NCBI GenBank assembly: GCA_002746115.1
Contig: NVXL01000013.1
Span: 7,572 to 42,758 of the forward strand
Direction of reading: 5' to 3'
DNA: 35,187 nt
Source of the DNA: Alteromonadaceae bacterium
GTDB taxonomy: Bacteria > Pseudomonadota > Gammaproteobacteria > Pseudomonadales > Cellvibrionaceae
Positions 12,997-21,326 of this stretch are shown here, one piece after another. Each line of letters starts with the position of its first letter. Position 1 is the first letter of the stretch. Both the position numbers and the translations under genes were made by a program. The notes beneath the pieces were generated by a model. The model made no database searches. It was given only the letters and a program-made list of their open reading frames with translations, and was not told the DNA's origin.

Positions 12997-14232
12997 CTAG
13001 TTTGCCTCAACAAGTCTCTCAAGCATATCTCGGCGCTCACTGTTCTCTTCAGACTGATAACTCGCTCCAGAGAAATCATCTTCATAATAGTACTCCTGAG
13101 TGAGATAATCCCGCCCAACCGGAACGGGTTGACTTAATTGCTGGGCGTGCTTACCGTCTTTTATCGCCGCTAGAAATTCTTCACCTGGTAGGTTTAGAAT
13201 ATCCTCGCTAAAGGGAAGATTTATGAGATTCCCTCGTACGCCTGTGAGCGTGTAAGGACCATCGGCTTGTTTATCATGAAAAATTTTGCCGTAAAATAGA
13301 AATGGTATTTGGTGGGTTCCCGGTTCATATTTGGCTTGATGACTTGCAACGGAAATATAACTCGAGTCATTTTTTAAATTCGCTTTGAATTTATAATTTC
13401 CGGGTTTATCGATATCGATTTCGGCATATATAACAAGCGAGCCATCTTTAATTTCTTCACGGTAGTTCCCACTAAACCCAGCAACGGACTCGCTTGAAAA
13501 CGAAAAGCTTTTGGTCATTGTAAAAACTCTATCGTGATCTTCTGGGTGCGAATAATTAATACTCAGGCGAATATCGCCCCAGTCTGCGCCGCCACTCGCC
13601 TTGGCATTGTCAAAATGGATGGCATAGCCCTCCTCCACTCGTCCTGCGCCACTTTCTCTAGTACTGTTTTCTGTGGTGAAAGCACTTGGGTCAACATTCC
13701 AGGAGGTATTGGGGTTGCTCCCATCCGCTTTCATATCAACAATGTCCATTACAATGTTTTGGCCTGCATCATCTTTGCAGTAGAAAGACACTTTTTGTCG
13801 AGTAATCTCCGAGTTTAAAGTGTGAAGGGCGGGCTGCATTTGACAGCGATAATTAGACGCCTGTAGTTGCCCTGAGGTATCTCTACTAATGGCACGCCCA
13901 TAAGGCTCGTCTACTCGCTCATAATGAACGAGGTCATACATATCTTCACTCAGAGGTCTTGAATTCGCGGGGTATTGCTTCCATTCATCAAATAATTGAA
14001 TCGTTCTTTCAATTGACGCATCTTGATGTTTAGCATCGACACCAGCGTCAGCCTCTACAGCCAATTGATTATTTTTATGTGCTGAATTGCCTTCAGTATT
14101 ATGTGTTACATGGTGCTTTGAATCTACCGCTGCAAGTAATTCGCTTTCACCTTCGATGCCTCGCATCCATACGACTGCAAGAGCTGTAACGATTCCCGCG
14201 CAGGTTAAGGCCGCTTTATGAGATGTTTTCAT
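12997..14232 (-). CDS. Exported protein of unknown function with Ig-like C-terminal part
   Basis: About 411 aa from MKTSHKAALTCAGIVTALAV, a signal peptide or N-terminal membrane anchor. An open frame extends upstream, but its leader (MLHAPCPMLF) is encoded by an inverted repeat and is not credible. Residues 75-200 contain YRCQMQPALHTLNSEIT and VSFYCKDDAGQ, with two cysteines likely disulfide-bonded in the periplasm. Residues 230-370 look like a beta-sandwich (GNYKFKANLKNDSSYISVAS and ADGPYTLTGVRGNLIN), with the 'DGPYTL' strand seen in Ig-like domains of exported proteins. The end is acidic and Tyr-rich (TQEYYYEDDFSGASYQSEEN). No enzyme motif was recognised. It may share a transcript with the hydrolase gene upstream, but an inverted repeat intervenes. 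Confidence 0.7.
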   Translation of the reverse strand: MKTSHKAALTCAGIVTALAVVWMRGIEGESELLAAVDSKHHVTHNTEGNSAHKNNQLAVEADAGVDAKHQDASIERTIQLFDEWKQYPANSRPLSEDMYDLVHYERVDEPYGRAISRDTSGQLQASNYRCQMQPALHTLNSEITRQKVSFYCKDDAGQNIVMDIVDMKADGSNPNTSWNVDPSAFTTENSTRESGAGRVEEGYAIHFDNAKASGGADWGDIRLSINYSHPEDHDRVFTMTKSFSFSSESVAGFSGNYREEIKDGSLVIYAEIDIDKPGNYKFKANLKNDSSYISVASHQAKYEPGTHQIPFLFYGKIFHDKQADGPYTLTGVRGNLINLPFSEDILNLPGEEFLAAIKDGKHAQQLSQPVPVGRDYLTQEYYYEDDFSGASYQSEENSERRDMLERLVEAN

Positions 14233-14277
14233 GATAAGTCCCAAAAAAAAGTATTTTCTAATCCCATCCCGTGAAGC

Positions 14278-14328
14278 AAAGAGCATGGGGCAAGGAGCAT
14301 GGAGCAAAAATATTGCCCCATGCTCTTT
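14278..14328. repeat. Perfect 16-bp inverted repeat with internal direct repeat
   Basis: AAAGAGCATGGGGCAA (14278-14293) and TTGCCCCATGCTCTTT (14313-14328) pair perfectly around a 19-nt loop that contains a further copy, GGAGCATGGAGCAA. In the direction of the flanking minus-strand genes no T-run follows, so it is not a classical terminator. It resembles a REP-type palindrome and probably stabilises or separates the two transcripts. Confidence 0.7.
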
Positions 14329-14369
14329 ATTCCAAGTAATGTCCTAAACTATAAATTGTGCTTTGTAAA

Positions 14370-15620
14370 TTAAGGGTTTAGGTTCAATACTGCCTGCTGA
14401 TACTGACGATCCTTTATATCGGAGTGATCTGCATCACAGCCGCCGTTTGGACAGATTTTTGCGCGGTGATGGCCCGTCCAGCGTGATACTGTGCGAGTAT
14501 AGGCGTTTAAGAAACCGTACCGTTCCTTACCACCTTCACAATGAGAAGTATCAAAGGATTTTGAATAACCGCAGGAACTGTGGAAACCAACGACGCCGTC
14601 GTCATCGCCATCAATCAGAAACGACTGAATGCCGCCATCATCTCCAGCAACGTGATAGAAAGGAAGGCCATGTGTGTCGTTATGATCGTATGCCGATCTA
14701 ACTACACTGGGTGTAATATACTTTGCGTTATCGTTTTTATATTTACCCAATTCTGAACCGCCTTCCGCCGATCCTAGGGTTAGCACTCGGGTAATCTTCC
14801 ATTGAAAAATGTCGCCATAATGGGCCCAAACCTTCCCAAAAATAGGGCAGCCTGTAGAGTGACATATAATTACACAAGGCGTTTCGCCATCGCGACAGTA
14901 TTGGCTTAAGATATTCATCGTTCTGCCCACGGTATCACCCTGTCTCCAGTCTGCGGTATGTGAGCTCCAGCCAACATGCCGGACAAAACCGTCGAGGGTT
15001 TCATCCCAATAATTACAGTCGTCTCGACCTTGGCAATACTGCAAACCGGATGCTGGTGCGCCGCTATAAGCCATACGCGGATCATCAGTCCAACCGTGAA
15101 TATAAATAAACCGTTCACCGCCCGGCTGAAACTTCACACGATCACCAGTACAGCCATCCCACAAAACCATAGGAGTTTCATTTGCTGGATTTACCGCCCC
15201 GCCCAATGGATGTACGCAGCGCCCAGATAATTTATGGCGAATACTACCCGAACCTGTCAATTCAAACGCTATACGACTGCCGCTGCTACAGCTATTCCAA
15301 AAAACCAAACGCGTTCCATTTGTTGGATTTGAGGATCCACCCTCAGGATGAAGACACTTGCCACTGGAAACATGCTGAATTGCCCCGTTCGAAAGCCATT
15401 TGTATTTGATTCGACTATCGTTAGAACAATCTGGCCAAACCACTAATTTAGTTCCGTTGTTTGGGTTGCTTGAGCCGCCCAAGGGATGTAAGCACTTACC
15501 TGACGACGCATGCATTAATGTTCCCGGAGCATTACTGGCTGCTTGAGATGGCATACTCAATGCCGCCAATATCACACTAGAAAACAGTGTAGATATTTTT
15601 AATATGTTTTTTATTTTCAT
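14370..15620 (-). CDS. Secreted alpha/beta hydrolase with three ricin-like lectin repeats
   Basis: A 416-aa protein with signal peptide ending SMPSQA (residue 27). Residues 30-165 hold three tandem lectin repeats (SSGKCLHPLGGSSNPNNGT, SSGKCLHPEGGSSNPTNGT, LSGRCVHPLGGAVNPANET), each closing with a W-x-x-C strand, as in ricin-type beta-trefoils. Residues 170-416 resemble an alpha/beta hydrolase: YIHGWTDD supplies an oxyanion-type HG, and VIICHSTGC holds the presumed nucleophile S255 in a C-H-S-T-G elbow, with Cys replacing the first Gly of GxSxG. A Gly/Asp-rich loop (LIDGDDDGVVGF) could bind calcium. A secreted lipase or esterase targeted to glycans is likely. AGGTGA precedes the start. It is divergent from the TetR regulator at 15873. 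Confidence 0.8.
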   Translation of the reverse strand: MKIKNILKISTLFSSVILAALSMPSQAASNAPGTLMHASSGKCLHPLGGSSNPNNGTKLVVWPDCSNDSRIKYKWLSNGAIQHVSSGKCLHPEGGSSNPTNGTRLVFWNSCSSGSRIAFELTGSGSIRHKLSGRCVHPLGGAVNPANETPMVLWDGCTGDRVKFQPGGERFIYIHGWTDDPRMAYSGAPASGLQYCQGRDDCNYWDETLDGFVRHVGWSSHTADWRQGDTVGRTMNILSQYCRDGETPCVIICHSTGCPIFGKVWAHYGDIFQWKITRVLTLGSAEGGSELGKYKNDNAKYITPSVVRSAYDHNDTHGLPFYHVAGDDGGIQSFLIDGDDDGVVGFHSSCGYSKSFDTSHCEGGKERYGFLNAYTRTVSRWTGHHRAKICPNGGCDADHSDIKDRQYQQAVLNLNP

Positions 15621-15872
15621 GATTCACCTATGGTCAATTTTATTTTTATTCGCCCATCCAAGAAACCTTGATTAGGCGTGTTCTCTCTATCATATTTAGC
15701 CGAGCACACTCGATGAGCGCGCTCGCCGAGTACGCTCACAATAACACCGTCCCGATCTTCGCGCAACAGCAGACCCAAAAATTATCAATTTTTAATCGGT
15801 CTTGTAGGTTGGAGCTATAAAGCAGTACACTCCACGCAGAGCACTCTAATGATGCGAGGTATGAGAGGTAAC

Positions 15873-16499
15873 ATGAGTAGGCAAGATAATGAGCCGGTAG
15901 AACAAAAGCTGACCAAACGACAAATTCAAAAGGCGGCGACACGCAAGAATATCTTAGCAAAAACCCGTGATTTATTTATAAAGGAAGGTTTGTCAGGAAT
16001 TAAAGCTTCTGCAATCGCTAAGCAAGCCGGTATTGGGGAGGGCACTATATTTGCTCATTTCGGCGATATTAACGCCTTACTTTCGGAAGTAAATCAGATA
16101 GAAACAGAGGTTTACCTAAATAAAGCACGTAAATCTATCGATGAAAACAACAGTGTTGAAGACAACCTGCTGAGTTATACATTTATAATAATGTCATATT
16201 ATGTTGAAAGTAGTGGCACCCTCTTGCGCCATACAATTTTCACACTCAGTCGTGACCACAATAATTTGGAAAAACTCGTCATTAGATCTATCAAAGACTA
16301 CATCGACATATTAAGATTGGGTGTTGCCTCTGGTGAGCTAAAAGCGGATACAGATATTAAAGCTTATGGGGATATCTGCTACTCCGTGGCGATCTCAAAC
16401 ATTATTGCAGGCTTACGTTTTGATAAATTTGACTTCGAGCAGCGTTATAAGAATGTAAAACATAATTTAATGGTTCTATTGGAAGGCTTACGTCGATAA
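15873..16499 (+). CDS. TetR-family transcriptional regulator
   Basis: About 208 aa from MSRQDNEPVEQKLTKRQIQK; AGAGGT lies just upstream, and ATGs at 15849 and 15861 are alternatives. Residues 18-68 form the TetR HTH: RKNILAKTRDLFIKEGLSGI, then KASAIAKQAGIGEGTIFAHF, where the recognition helix ends in the family's TIFAHF. The C-terminal ligand domain is helical (NLLSYTFIIMSYYVESSGTL) and unassignable to a ligand. It is divergent from the lectin-hydrolase gene, with 252 bp between start codons, so that hydrolase is its most likely target. Confidence 0.92.
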   Translation: MSRQDNEPVEQKLTKRQIQKAATRKNILAKTRDLFIKEGLSGIKASAIAKQAGIGEGTIFAHFGDINALLSEVNQIETEVYLNKARKSIDENNSVEDNLLSYTFIIMSYYVESSGTLLRHTIFTLSRDHNNLEKLVIRSIKDYIDILRLGVASGELKADTDIKAYGDICYSVAISNIIAGLRFDKFDFEQRYKNVKHNLMVLLEGLRR

Positions 16500-16728
16500 A
16501 AATCGATAGTAGATTTTTATTAAGTGGATTGATTTCTGTCGTGTGATTTTGAAGTATAAACATAGTTAGGTATAAACATAGAATTTAACACGACACCCCG
16601 CATAGAGCGATCCGTAGCACCTCAATATAAGCCCTCCGTATGCTCAATAAAACAACCCAAGGCCTTCTTGGCAAACCAGAAAAAGTCAGATACAATCCCC
16701 TCGCATTACTCACTCATGGAGAATTACA

Positions 16729-17052
16729 TTGAAGTTATTACTAGGACTTTTTTTCGCAACCCTTTCCCTCGCCTCCCACGCAGCCACCGTCAAAGACGTC
16801 AAGATTAACTATGTCGGCATATACGGTAACGGTAAAATATTTGCCTCGCTGGATACAACCATCCCCATTCCGGAATGCAGCACGGCCAGCTGGGTGATGA
16901 TATCCGACACGCACAACGACAAAGATCGAATATATTCTATGTTACTTGCCGCTCACGCAGCCGGTAATAAAATCGACATCAACAGCAACTCCTGCCTATC
17001 CGGCCAAGCAACTATAACGGAAGGAACTTCCGATTATATTTTGGTGAAATAA
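16729..17052 (+). CDS. Small exported protein of unknown function
   Basis: A 107-aa protein from a TTG start; GGAG lies eight bases upstream, and no ATG gives the signal peptide MKLLLGLFFATLSLASHAAT. The mature part of about 88 residues reads VKDVKINYVGIYGNGKIFAS, later IPIPECSTASWVMISD and NSNSCLSGQATI; the two cysteines probably form a disulfide. Small secreted proteins with this pattern (a 'GNGKIF' strand, one Cys, a helix, a second Cys) occur as hypothetical proteins in Vibrio and relatives, as remembered; function is unknown. It is transcribed alone. The 229-bp upstream gap has only a weak copy of the CACGACACCCC motif. Confidence 0.75.
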   Translation: MKLLLGLFFATLSLASHAATVKDVKINYVGIYGNGKIFASLDTTIPIPECSTASWVMISDTHNDKDRIYSMLLAAHAAGNKIDINSNSCLSGQATITEGTSDYILVK

Positions 17053-17104
17053 CACCGTGCCTTGCAGCTAAAATACGCCAGCTTAGATGTAGTAAAGCCC
17101 TGCA

Positions 17105-17410
17105 TCAAAGTCTTGGCGTATCGGGGTCAAAAGATAAATCTGGTGCAACATCGCGGGCTATTAGTTCTATTACTCGCGGAAACGCTCCATCATTGAAATC
17201 AACCACGACGATAGCAACAGCAGAATCTTCGCCCGATCTTGTTAACATAATGTCACATTGCTCATTTGCGGCGACAATAATATCAGTGCAAGTATTAGTT
17301 TCAATGTGAAATGCCTCCGGGTTTCATCCCGCAAGTTGAATGCCCGCAACCTCAAACCCGGTGGCCAAATTTAGTATGCCACTACAGTTGACCGCTACAT
17401 GGGTTACCAA
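17105..17410 (-). pseudogene. Relic of a secreted choice-of-anchor-D-like domain
   Basis: Minus-strand frame that starts without a start codon and has one internal TGA. It reads VNCSGILNLATGFEVAGIQL, AG, stop, then NPEAFHIETNTCTDIIVAAN, EQCDIMLTRSGEDSAVAIVV and ends with DLSFDPDTPRL. The pattern 'v.G.n...F.i..ntC....la....C.i.v' is that of ASH-type choice-of-anchor-D repeats in bacterial surface proteins. It lies just downstream of the 17425 gene on the same strand. It is probably the last fragment of a lost surface protein gene. Confidence 0.6.
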
Positions 17411-17424
17411 CAAAAACCTTTAGC

Positions 17425-18147
17425 TTACTTCTTCTTATTTTTCTTTTTCTTTATTTTAAGACGTTTTTTTAAGGGCCATAGAGATTTCTTGATGCCGCGC
17501 TTTAATGCTCTGTTATCTTTGCTCTTGGCGAATAAGTCTTCTTTCCGAATAAAAGATCGATCCTTCATCTGCGCAATGACTGGCATGGATATTCCGCCAT
17601 AGGTATTCATCAACCAAACACCGTTAGCATCGAAGACTTCCAACTTTATTGAATACCCTGATTTTTGACCGCTCCAGCGGGGCATACCGCCACCACCTTT
17701 TACCTGAAGCGTATGATTGGTACCATCCCAAGTGGCCAGCGCGCCTTTAAGCTTTGCTCTTCGCTTGACAACAACCGGCATAACATAAATACCGGGGAGC
17801 CCTGCTTTAGCAATAAGGCTCTTATACGTATCCTCAGCACGAGAATACTTAGAGACATCAAACGATACTTGAAGGATCCTATAACCGATATTTTCAATAT
17901 CACTTTTAGGGTAGGATTTAACGGGATAGCCTAGCGCTTCTATCTGACTTACCAGCTCCGTAGTGACGCGCCTAACTTCTGCGGGTGTTAATCTTCCGAG
18001 GGCAAGTAGAGGGAAAATATTGACTTGAGTGTCAATGGATATTTCAGTCAATTTTTCAGAATAGAGATTGGTCTTTGCTCCAAGCGCCCATGCTTCGCTG
18101 CAAACCATTAAAGCCAACATCAAACACGCTGTGATATTTCTCTTCAT
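17425..18147 (-). CDS. Exported protein with lysine-rich tail, unknown function
   Basis: About 240 aa from MKRNITACLMLALMVCSEAW (signal peptide ending AWA-LG); the open frame reaches 18345, but AAGGGA and the signal peptide fix this start. The mature part contains EISIDTQVNIFPLLALGRLT, VTTELVSQIEALGYPV and a beta-rich middle (IYVMPVVVKRRAKLKGALAT). The C-terminus is extremely basic (SLWPLKKRLKIKKKKNKKK), possibly for binding nucleic acid, LPS or acidic polysaccharide. The 'VTTELVSQIEALGYPV' segment recalls the helix in small periplasmic or lipoprotein families involved in transport, but no family can be assigned. Transcribed alone. Confidence 0.7.
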   Translation of the reverse strand: MKRNITACLMLALMVCSEAWALGAKTNLYSEKLTEISIDTQVNIFPLLALGRLTPAEVRRVTTELVSQIEALGYPVKSYPKSDIENIGYRILQVSFDVSKYSRAEDTYKSLIAKAGLPGIYVMPVVVKRRAKLKGALATWDGTNHTLQVKGGGGMPRWSGQKSGYSIKLEVFDANGVWLMNTYGGISMPVIAQMKDRSFIRKEDLFAKSKDNRALKRGIKKSLWPLKKRLKIKKKKNKKK

Positions 18148-18432
18148 TTGTACGTCCCTTTTTCCATATATACTAATAATAAATCTTTTGCTATTACAAC
18201 ATTGGTCGACAGCAAATTTCCGACGGCAAGTATACTCGGTTTCGCCTGTGCGGAAACAAATAGATCCGCTTAGATCTAAACGAGAAAACTCACTAGCTTG
18301 CCCTTTCTGACGCGATAATACCACTTGTTGCGCCAATGCCATCACTCAGGAAATCTGGAGTGCGTAGAGTAGCTGCCGTTGCCGTATGAGCAATACGACA
18401 ACAATTTACTCTACTCAACAAGGAACATATGA

Positions 18433-20013
18433 ATGAAACAAACTATTCGAAAACTTCTTTTGCCTAGCCTAGCAAGTGCTTTGCTGCTGTCCGGCGTGAA
18501 TGCCCTGGCACTTGATTCGGTAGATTGTGGCCCTGACGGGATTAAGCCCGTGAGCTTTGATTGTACTAGTACCGATGTATCCCATAACGAGTGTGTTGCG
18601 CTGGTTAGCTTTTATGCTTGTGCCGATGGCGATAACTGGCGTGGTAATGCTTGGTTAAGCTCGCAAAATGCCTGTAACTGGGGCGGAGTTAATTGCCAGG
18701 CCGATGCGTCTGGACGACCTACCGTAGTCGATATTAACGCGTATCACAGTGGTATTAATGGTGTTATCCCCCCTAGTATTAGCCAGTTAAGCAACCTGAA
18801 AAGTCTCGTGTTAGAAGGCGGTACCTTAACGTCTCTGCCCGACAGCCTTGGCCAGCTATACAACTTAGAAACCCTCCGCCTTAGGAACTTTGATCTCAAT
18901 GCCGTTCCTGCAAGCATATTTAATTTGGGCAAGCTAAGCAGCTTGAATTTGAGCGCAAACAATATCTCACAGCTACCGAGCAATATTAGTGGCTTAGGTA
19001 ATAAGCTGTTAGAGCTTGATGTCAGCCTTAACGATTTGAATAGTGTGCCGCCCGGACTTGGTTATTTGCACCAGTTGCGTGAGCTTAACCTAAGCGGTAA
19101 CCCTCTGAGCACCTTGCCAAATGAGTTTGCTCAGTTAAGTAATTTGCGTGAGTTACGTTTAAGCCGTTTTTTTGATGTATTGCCTGAGAGCGTGACGCAG
19201 CTATCAAATCTAAGCGGCTTATATATTACTGGCAGCTGGGTTTTTACACCGGAAGCTCAGTTCCTTAATGGCAGTTTACAGGCAATTCCTGATAGCATTT
19301 CAAACCTACAAAACCTTAAAGTATTAAATATCTCCGGCCAACAACTGACTGAGCTACCCAGTAGCATTGGCATGTTAGGGAACCTTTCTACGCTGCATGT
19401 ACAGGGTAATCAATTAAATGCCCTTCCAGACAGCATTGGTGATTTGTCTAAACTTTTTGAGATACGTATTAGTGATAATTTGCTGACTAGCTTGCCTGCA
19501 AGTATGGGGCAGCTGTCTGAGTTACGTAATTTACATGTTGGAGAAAACCCGACCTTAAATTCTGCCTTCCCTGAAAGCTTCTTAGGCCTTAATAACTTGA
19601 GCTTAATACGCTTTGCTGATACTGGCTTGTGCGTTCCGGCGGCCTTAAGTAACAGCTTTAACGCTTGGTTTGCGACGCTTTCTGTGAACGGGACTATTCA
19701 ACTATGTGATCCGATTATCACGGATGGCGACAACGATGGCGTTGCCGATGACGTAGACGCCTGCCAAGATACGCCAGCCGGTAGCGAGGTTGATGGTAGT
19801 GGCTGCTCGATTAATGCCGATCAATGCGCGGATATTAATGTCTACCCCAACTGGACCACTAAGGACTGGGCTGGCGGCGAGCCAACACATAATGAGCCGG
19901 GCGACCCAATGGTATATCAAGGTGCTGCTTACACGGCGAATTATTACACCACGTCAATACCCGGTAGTGATGGCTCCTGGAGCTTTTTGAAAAGCTGCTC
20001 TACCGCAAACTAA
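18433..20013 (+). CDS. Secreted LRR protein with TSP3 linker and chitin-binding CBM5/12
   Basis: A 526-aa protein with signal peptide ending NALA (residue 27). Residues 30-95 look like the cysteine-rich cap of plant-type LRR proteins (ECVALVSFYACADGDNWRGN, then NACNWGGVNC). Residues about 100-410 are leucine-rich repeats of 'LSNLKSLVLEGGTLTSLPDS' type, roughly twelve. DGDNDGVADDVDACQDTPAG is a thrombospondin type 3 calcium-binding repeat. The last 60 residues (QCADINVYPNWTTKDWAGGE, YTANYYTTSIPGSDGSWSFL) are a CBM5/12 chitin-binding domain. The protein is probably displayed or released to bind chitin while the LRR arc binds another partner. AAGGA precedes the start; a terminator follows at 20048. 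Confidence 0.92.
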   Translation: MKQTIRKLLLPSLASALLLSGVNALALDSVDCGPDGIKPVSFDCTSTDVSHNECVALVSFYACADGDNWRGNAWLSSQNACNWGGVNCQADASGRPTVVDINAYHSGINGVIPPSISQLSNLKSLVLEGGTLTSLPDSLGQLYNLETLRLRNFDLNAVPASIFNLGKLSSLNLSANNISQLPSNISGLGNKLLELDVSLNDLNSVPPGLGYLHQLRELNLSGNPLSTLPNEFAQLSNLRELRLSRFFDVLPESVTQLSNLSGLYITGSWVFTPEAQFLNGSLQAIPDSISNLQNLKVLNISGQQLTELPSSIGMLGNLSTLHVQGNQLNALPDSIGDLSKLFEIRISDNLLTSLPASMGQLSELRNLHVGENPTLNSAFPESFLGLNNLSLIRFADTGLCVPAALSNSFNAWFATLSVNGTIQLCDPIITDGDNDGVADDVDACQDTPAGSEVDGSGCSINADQCADINVYPNWTTKDWAGGEPTHNEPGDPMVYQGAAYTANYYTTSIPGSDGSWSFLKSCSTAN

Positions 20014-20047
20014 GTGTTGGTAACACTTTGATTTGAGGCTGGTGCTT

Positions 20048-20078
20048 GGCGGGTAGCGTAACAGCTATCCGCCTTTTT
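20048..20078 (+). terminator. Terminator of the LRR gene
   Basis: GGCGGGTAGC (20048-20057) pairs with GCTATCCGCC (20064-20073) through one G-T wobble, loop GTAACA, followed by TTTTTT. Confidence 0.85.
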
Positions 20079-20131
20079 TATATTCTTATTTTATCTTATA
20101 TTTTTATACTATATTTTCTATATTAGCTTTA

Positions 20132-21022
20132 TTACTGGTGGTAGCGTGCCCGAAATTCACGCGGCGTTAGGCCTTTGCACTGCTTAAAATGGCGGTTAAA
20201 ATTGGATAGGTTAGAAAAACCCGCTGTTTCAGAGATGACGGCTACCGGGCGGCTGGAGTTAATCAGCTGCTCACAGGCTTTGCCAATACGGAATTGTTTG
20301 AGGTGCTCGGAAAAGCTTTCAGTAAAATGCCGATCGAACAATCGCTGCACACCACTTTTGCTTATATATAGATGAGAGGCTAGTTGATCAACAGTGATAG
20401 GGTCGTGGAAGTTGCGTTCTATAAAATCTATCACTTTAACGACTTTATTATACTCGCCAGGCACCTCCTCCAAAATACGCTGCCCGATTCTATTTAATTT
20501 TTCGGGAGCTTTTGCTTCTGCCAAAAAAATTAACACCTCGATAAAACGATGGCTTTGCTGCATGGGGCTAAGCTGGTCATAGTCTTCAATTAGATTAGCG
20601 ACTTGCTCCGCTTGCTTTGCCGAATACATAAGGCCGTGACTTGCATCCGCAAGCAATGCCTCTATTGGCGCTAACTCTGGCAAGACTTGTAATAGCTGCT
20701 GTATCCAAGATTGGCTAAACCAGAGCACCTGTGCTTTTGTAGAGCGACGCCCTTGGGCGCTGGGTGCTGTTGCGCCTGAGCTAGTGCTGGCTTTTTTTTC
20801 CATAAAGGTATGGGGCAGGCGCGGACCAAATAAGGCGAGTGTATTCGGACCGGTTGAGCCGCTGTAGCTACCGGCGAATAGCTCACCATTACAATGGCGC
20901 ATGAGCATGATTTCGTACTCCTGATGGTAATGCCAATCAAATCGACATTCCTCGCACTGCATGGTTTTTAAGCGAAAAGTGAAATTACTCTCTCGGCTAA
21001 TTTGTTCAATCGATGGCTTCAT
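20132..21022 (-). CDS. AraC-family regulator with cupin sensor
   Basis: About 296 aa from the ATG at 21022 (AGGA five bases upstream; a GTG at 21043 is the alternative). The N-terminal half contains CRFDWHYHQEYEIMLM, a cupin strand with metal or sugar-binding His residues, and FGPRLPHTF. The C-terminal 100 residues have two AraC helix-turn-helices: DPITVDQLASHLYISKSGVQ with RLFDRHFTES, and PVAVISETAGFSNLSNFNRH, ending FKQCKGLTPREFRARY. Regulators of this build commonly respond to sugars. It converges on the LRR-CBM5 gene, so its target may rather be elsewhere; a local target would be the TPR-sulfotransferase gene divergent at 21327. Confidence 0.93.
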   Translation of the reverse strand: MKPSIEQISRESNFTFRLKTMQCEECRFDWHYHQEYEIMLMRHCNGELFAGSYSGSTGPNTLALFGPRLPHTFMEKKASTSSGATAPSAQGRRSTKAQVLWFSQSWIQQLLQVLPELAPIEALLADASHGLMYSAKQAEQVANLIEDYDQLSPMQQSHRFIEVLIFLAEAKAPEKLNRIGQRILEEVPGEYNKVVKVIDFIERNFHDPITVDQLASHLYISKSGVQRLFDRHFTESFSEHLKQFRIGKACEQLINSSRPVAVISETAGFSNLSNFNRHFKQCKGLTPREFRARYHQ

Positions 21023-21326
21023 GGCCGTCCTAAGTGTTGTCACTATGTGTTGCGAGTTATTACGCGCGGCTTCTTTAAGAAGGAAACCCTGCTAGCTAAA
21101 AATCGAGCGCTATTCTAAACCATCGTTAAACCATCGCTAAAGCACTTATAGTAAAATCTTTATCAAGTTCACAAAAAAATAAGCGCCCTCGGACAGTCTC
21201 ACCCTCTGAGCCTGAAGTGTACTATCTTTATGGTACGCTTTTAGCCTCTACCGTATATCAACTCCATACAATACAGGCTAAGTTTACTCAGCATCAATTC
21301 TACCCACACTCGAAGGTACCGGGCGA

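Noticed and set aside
14278-14328. Inverted repeat as a rho-independent terminator
   Set aside because: No T-run follows in the direction of the flanking genes, so it was recorded as a repeat.
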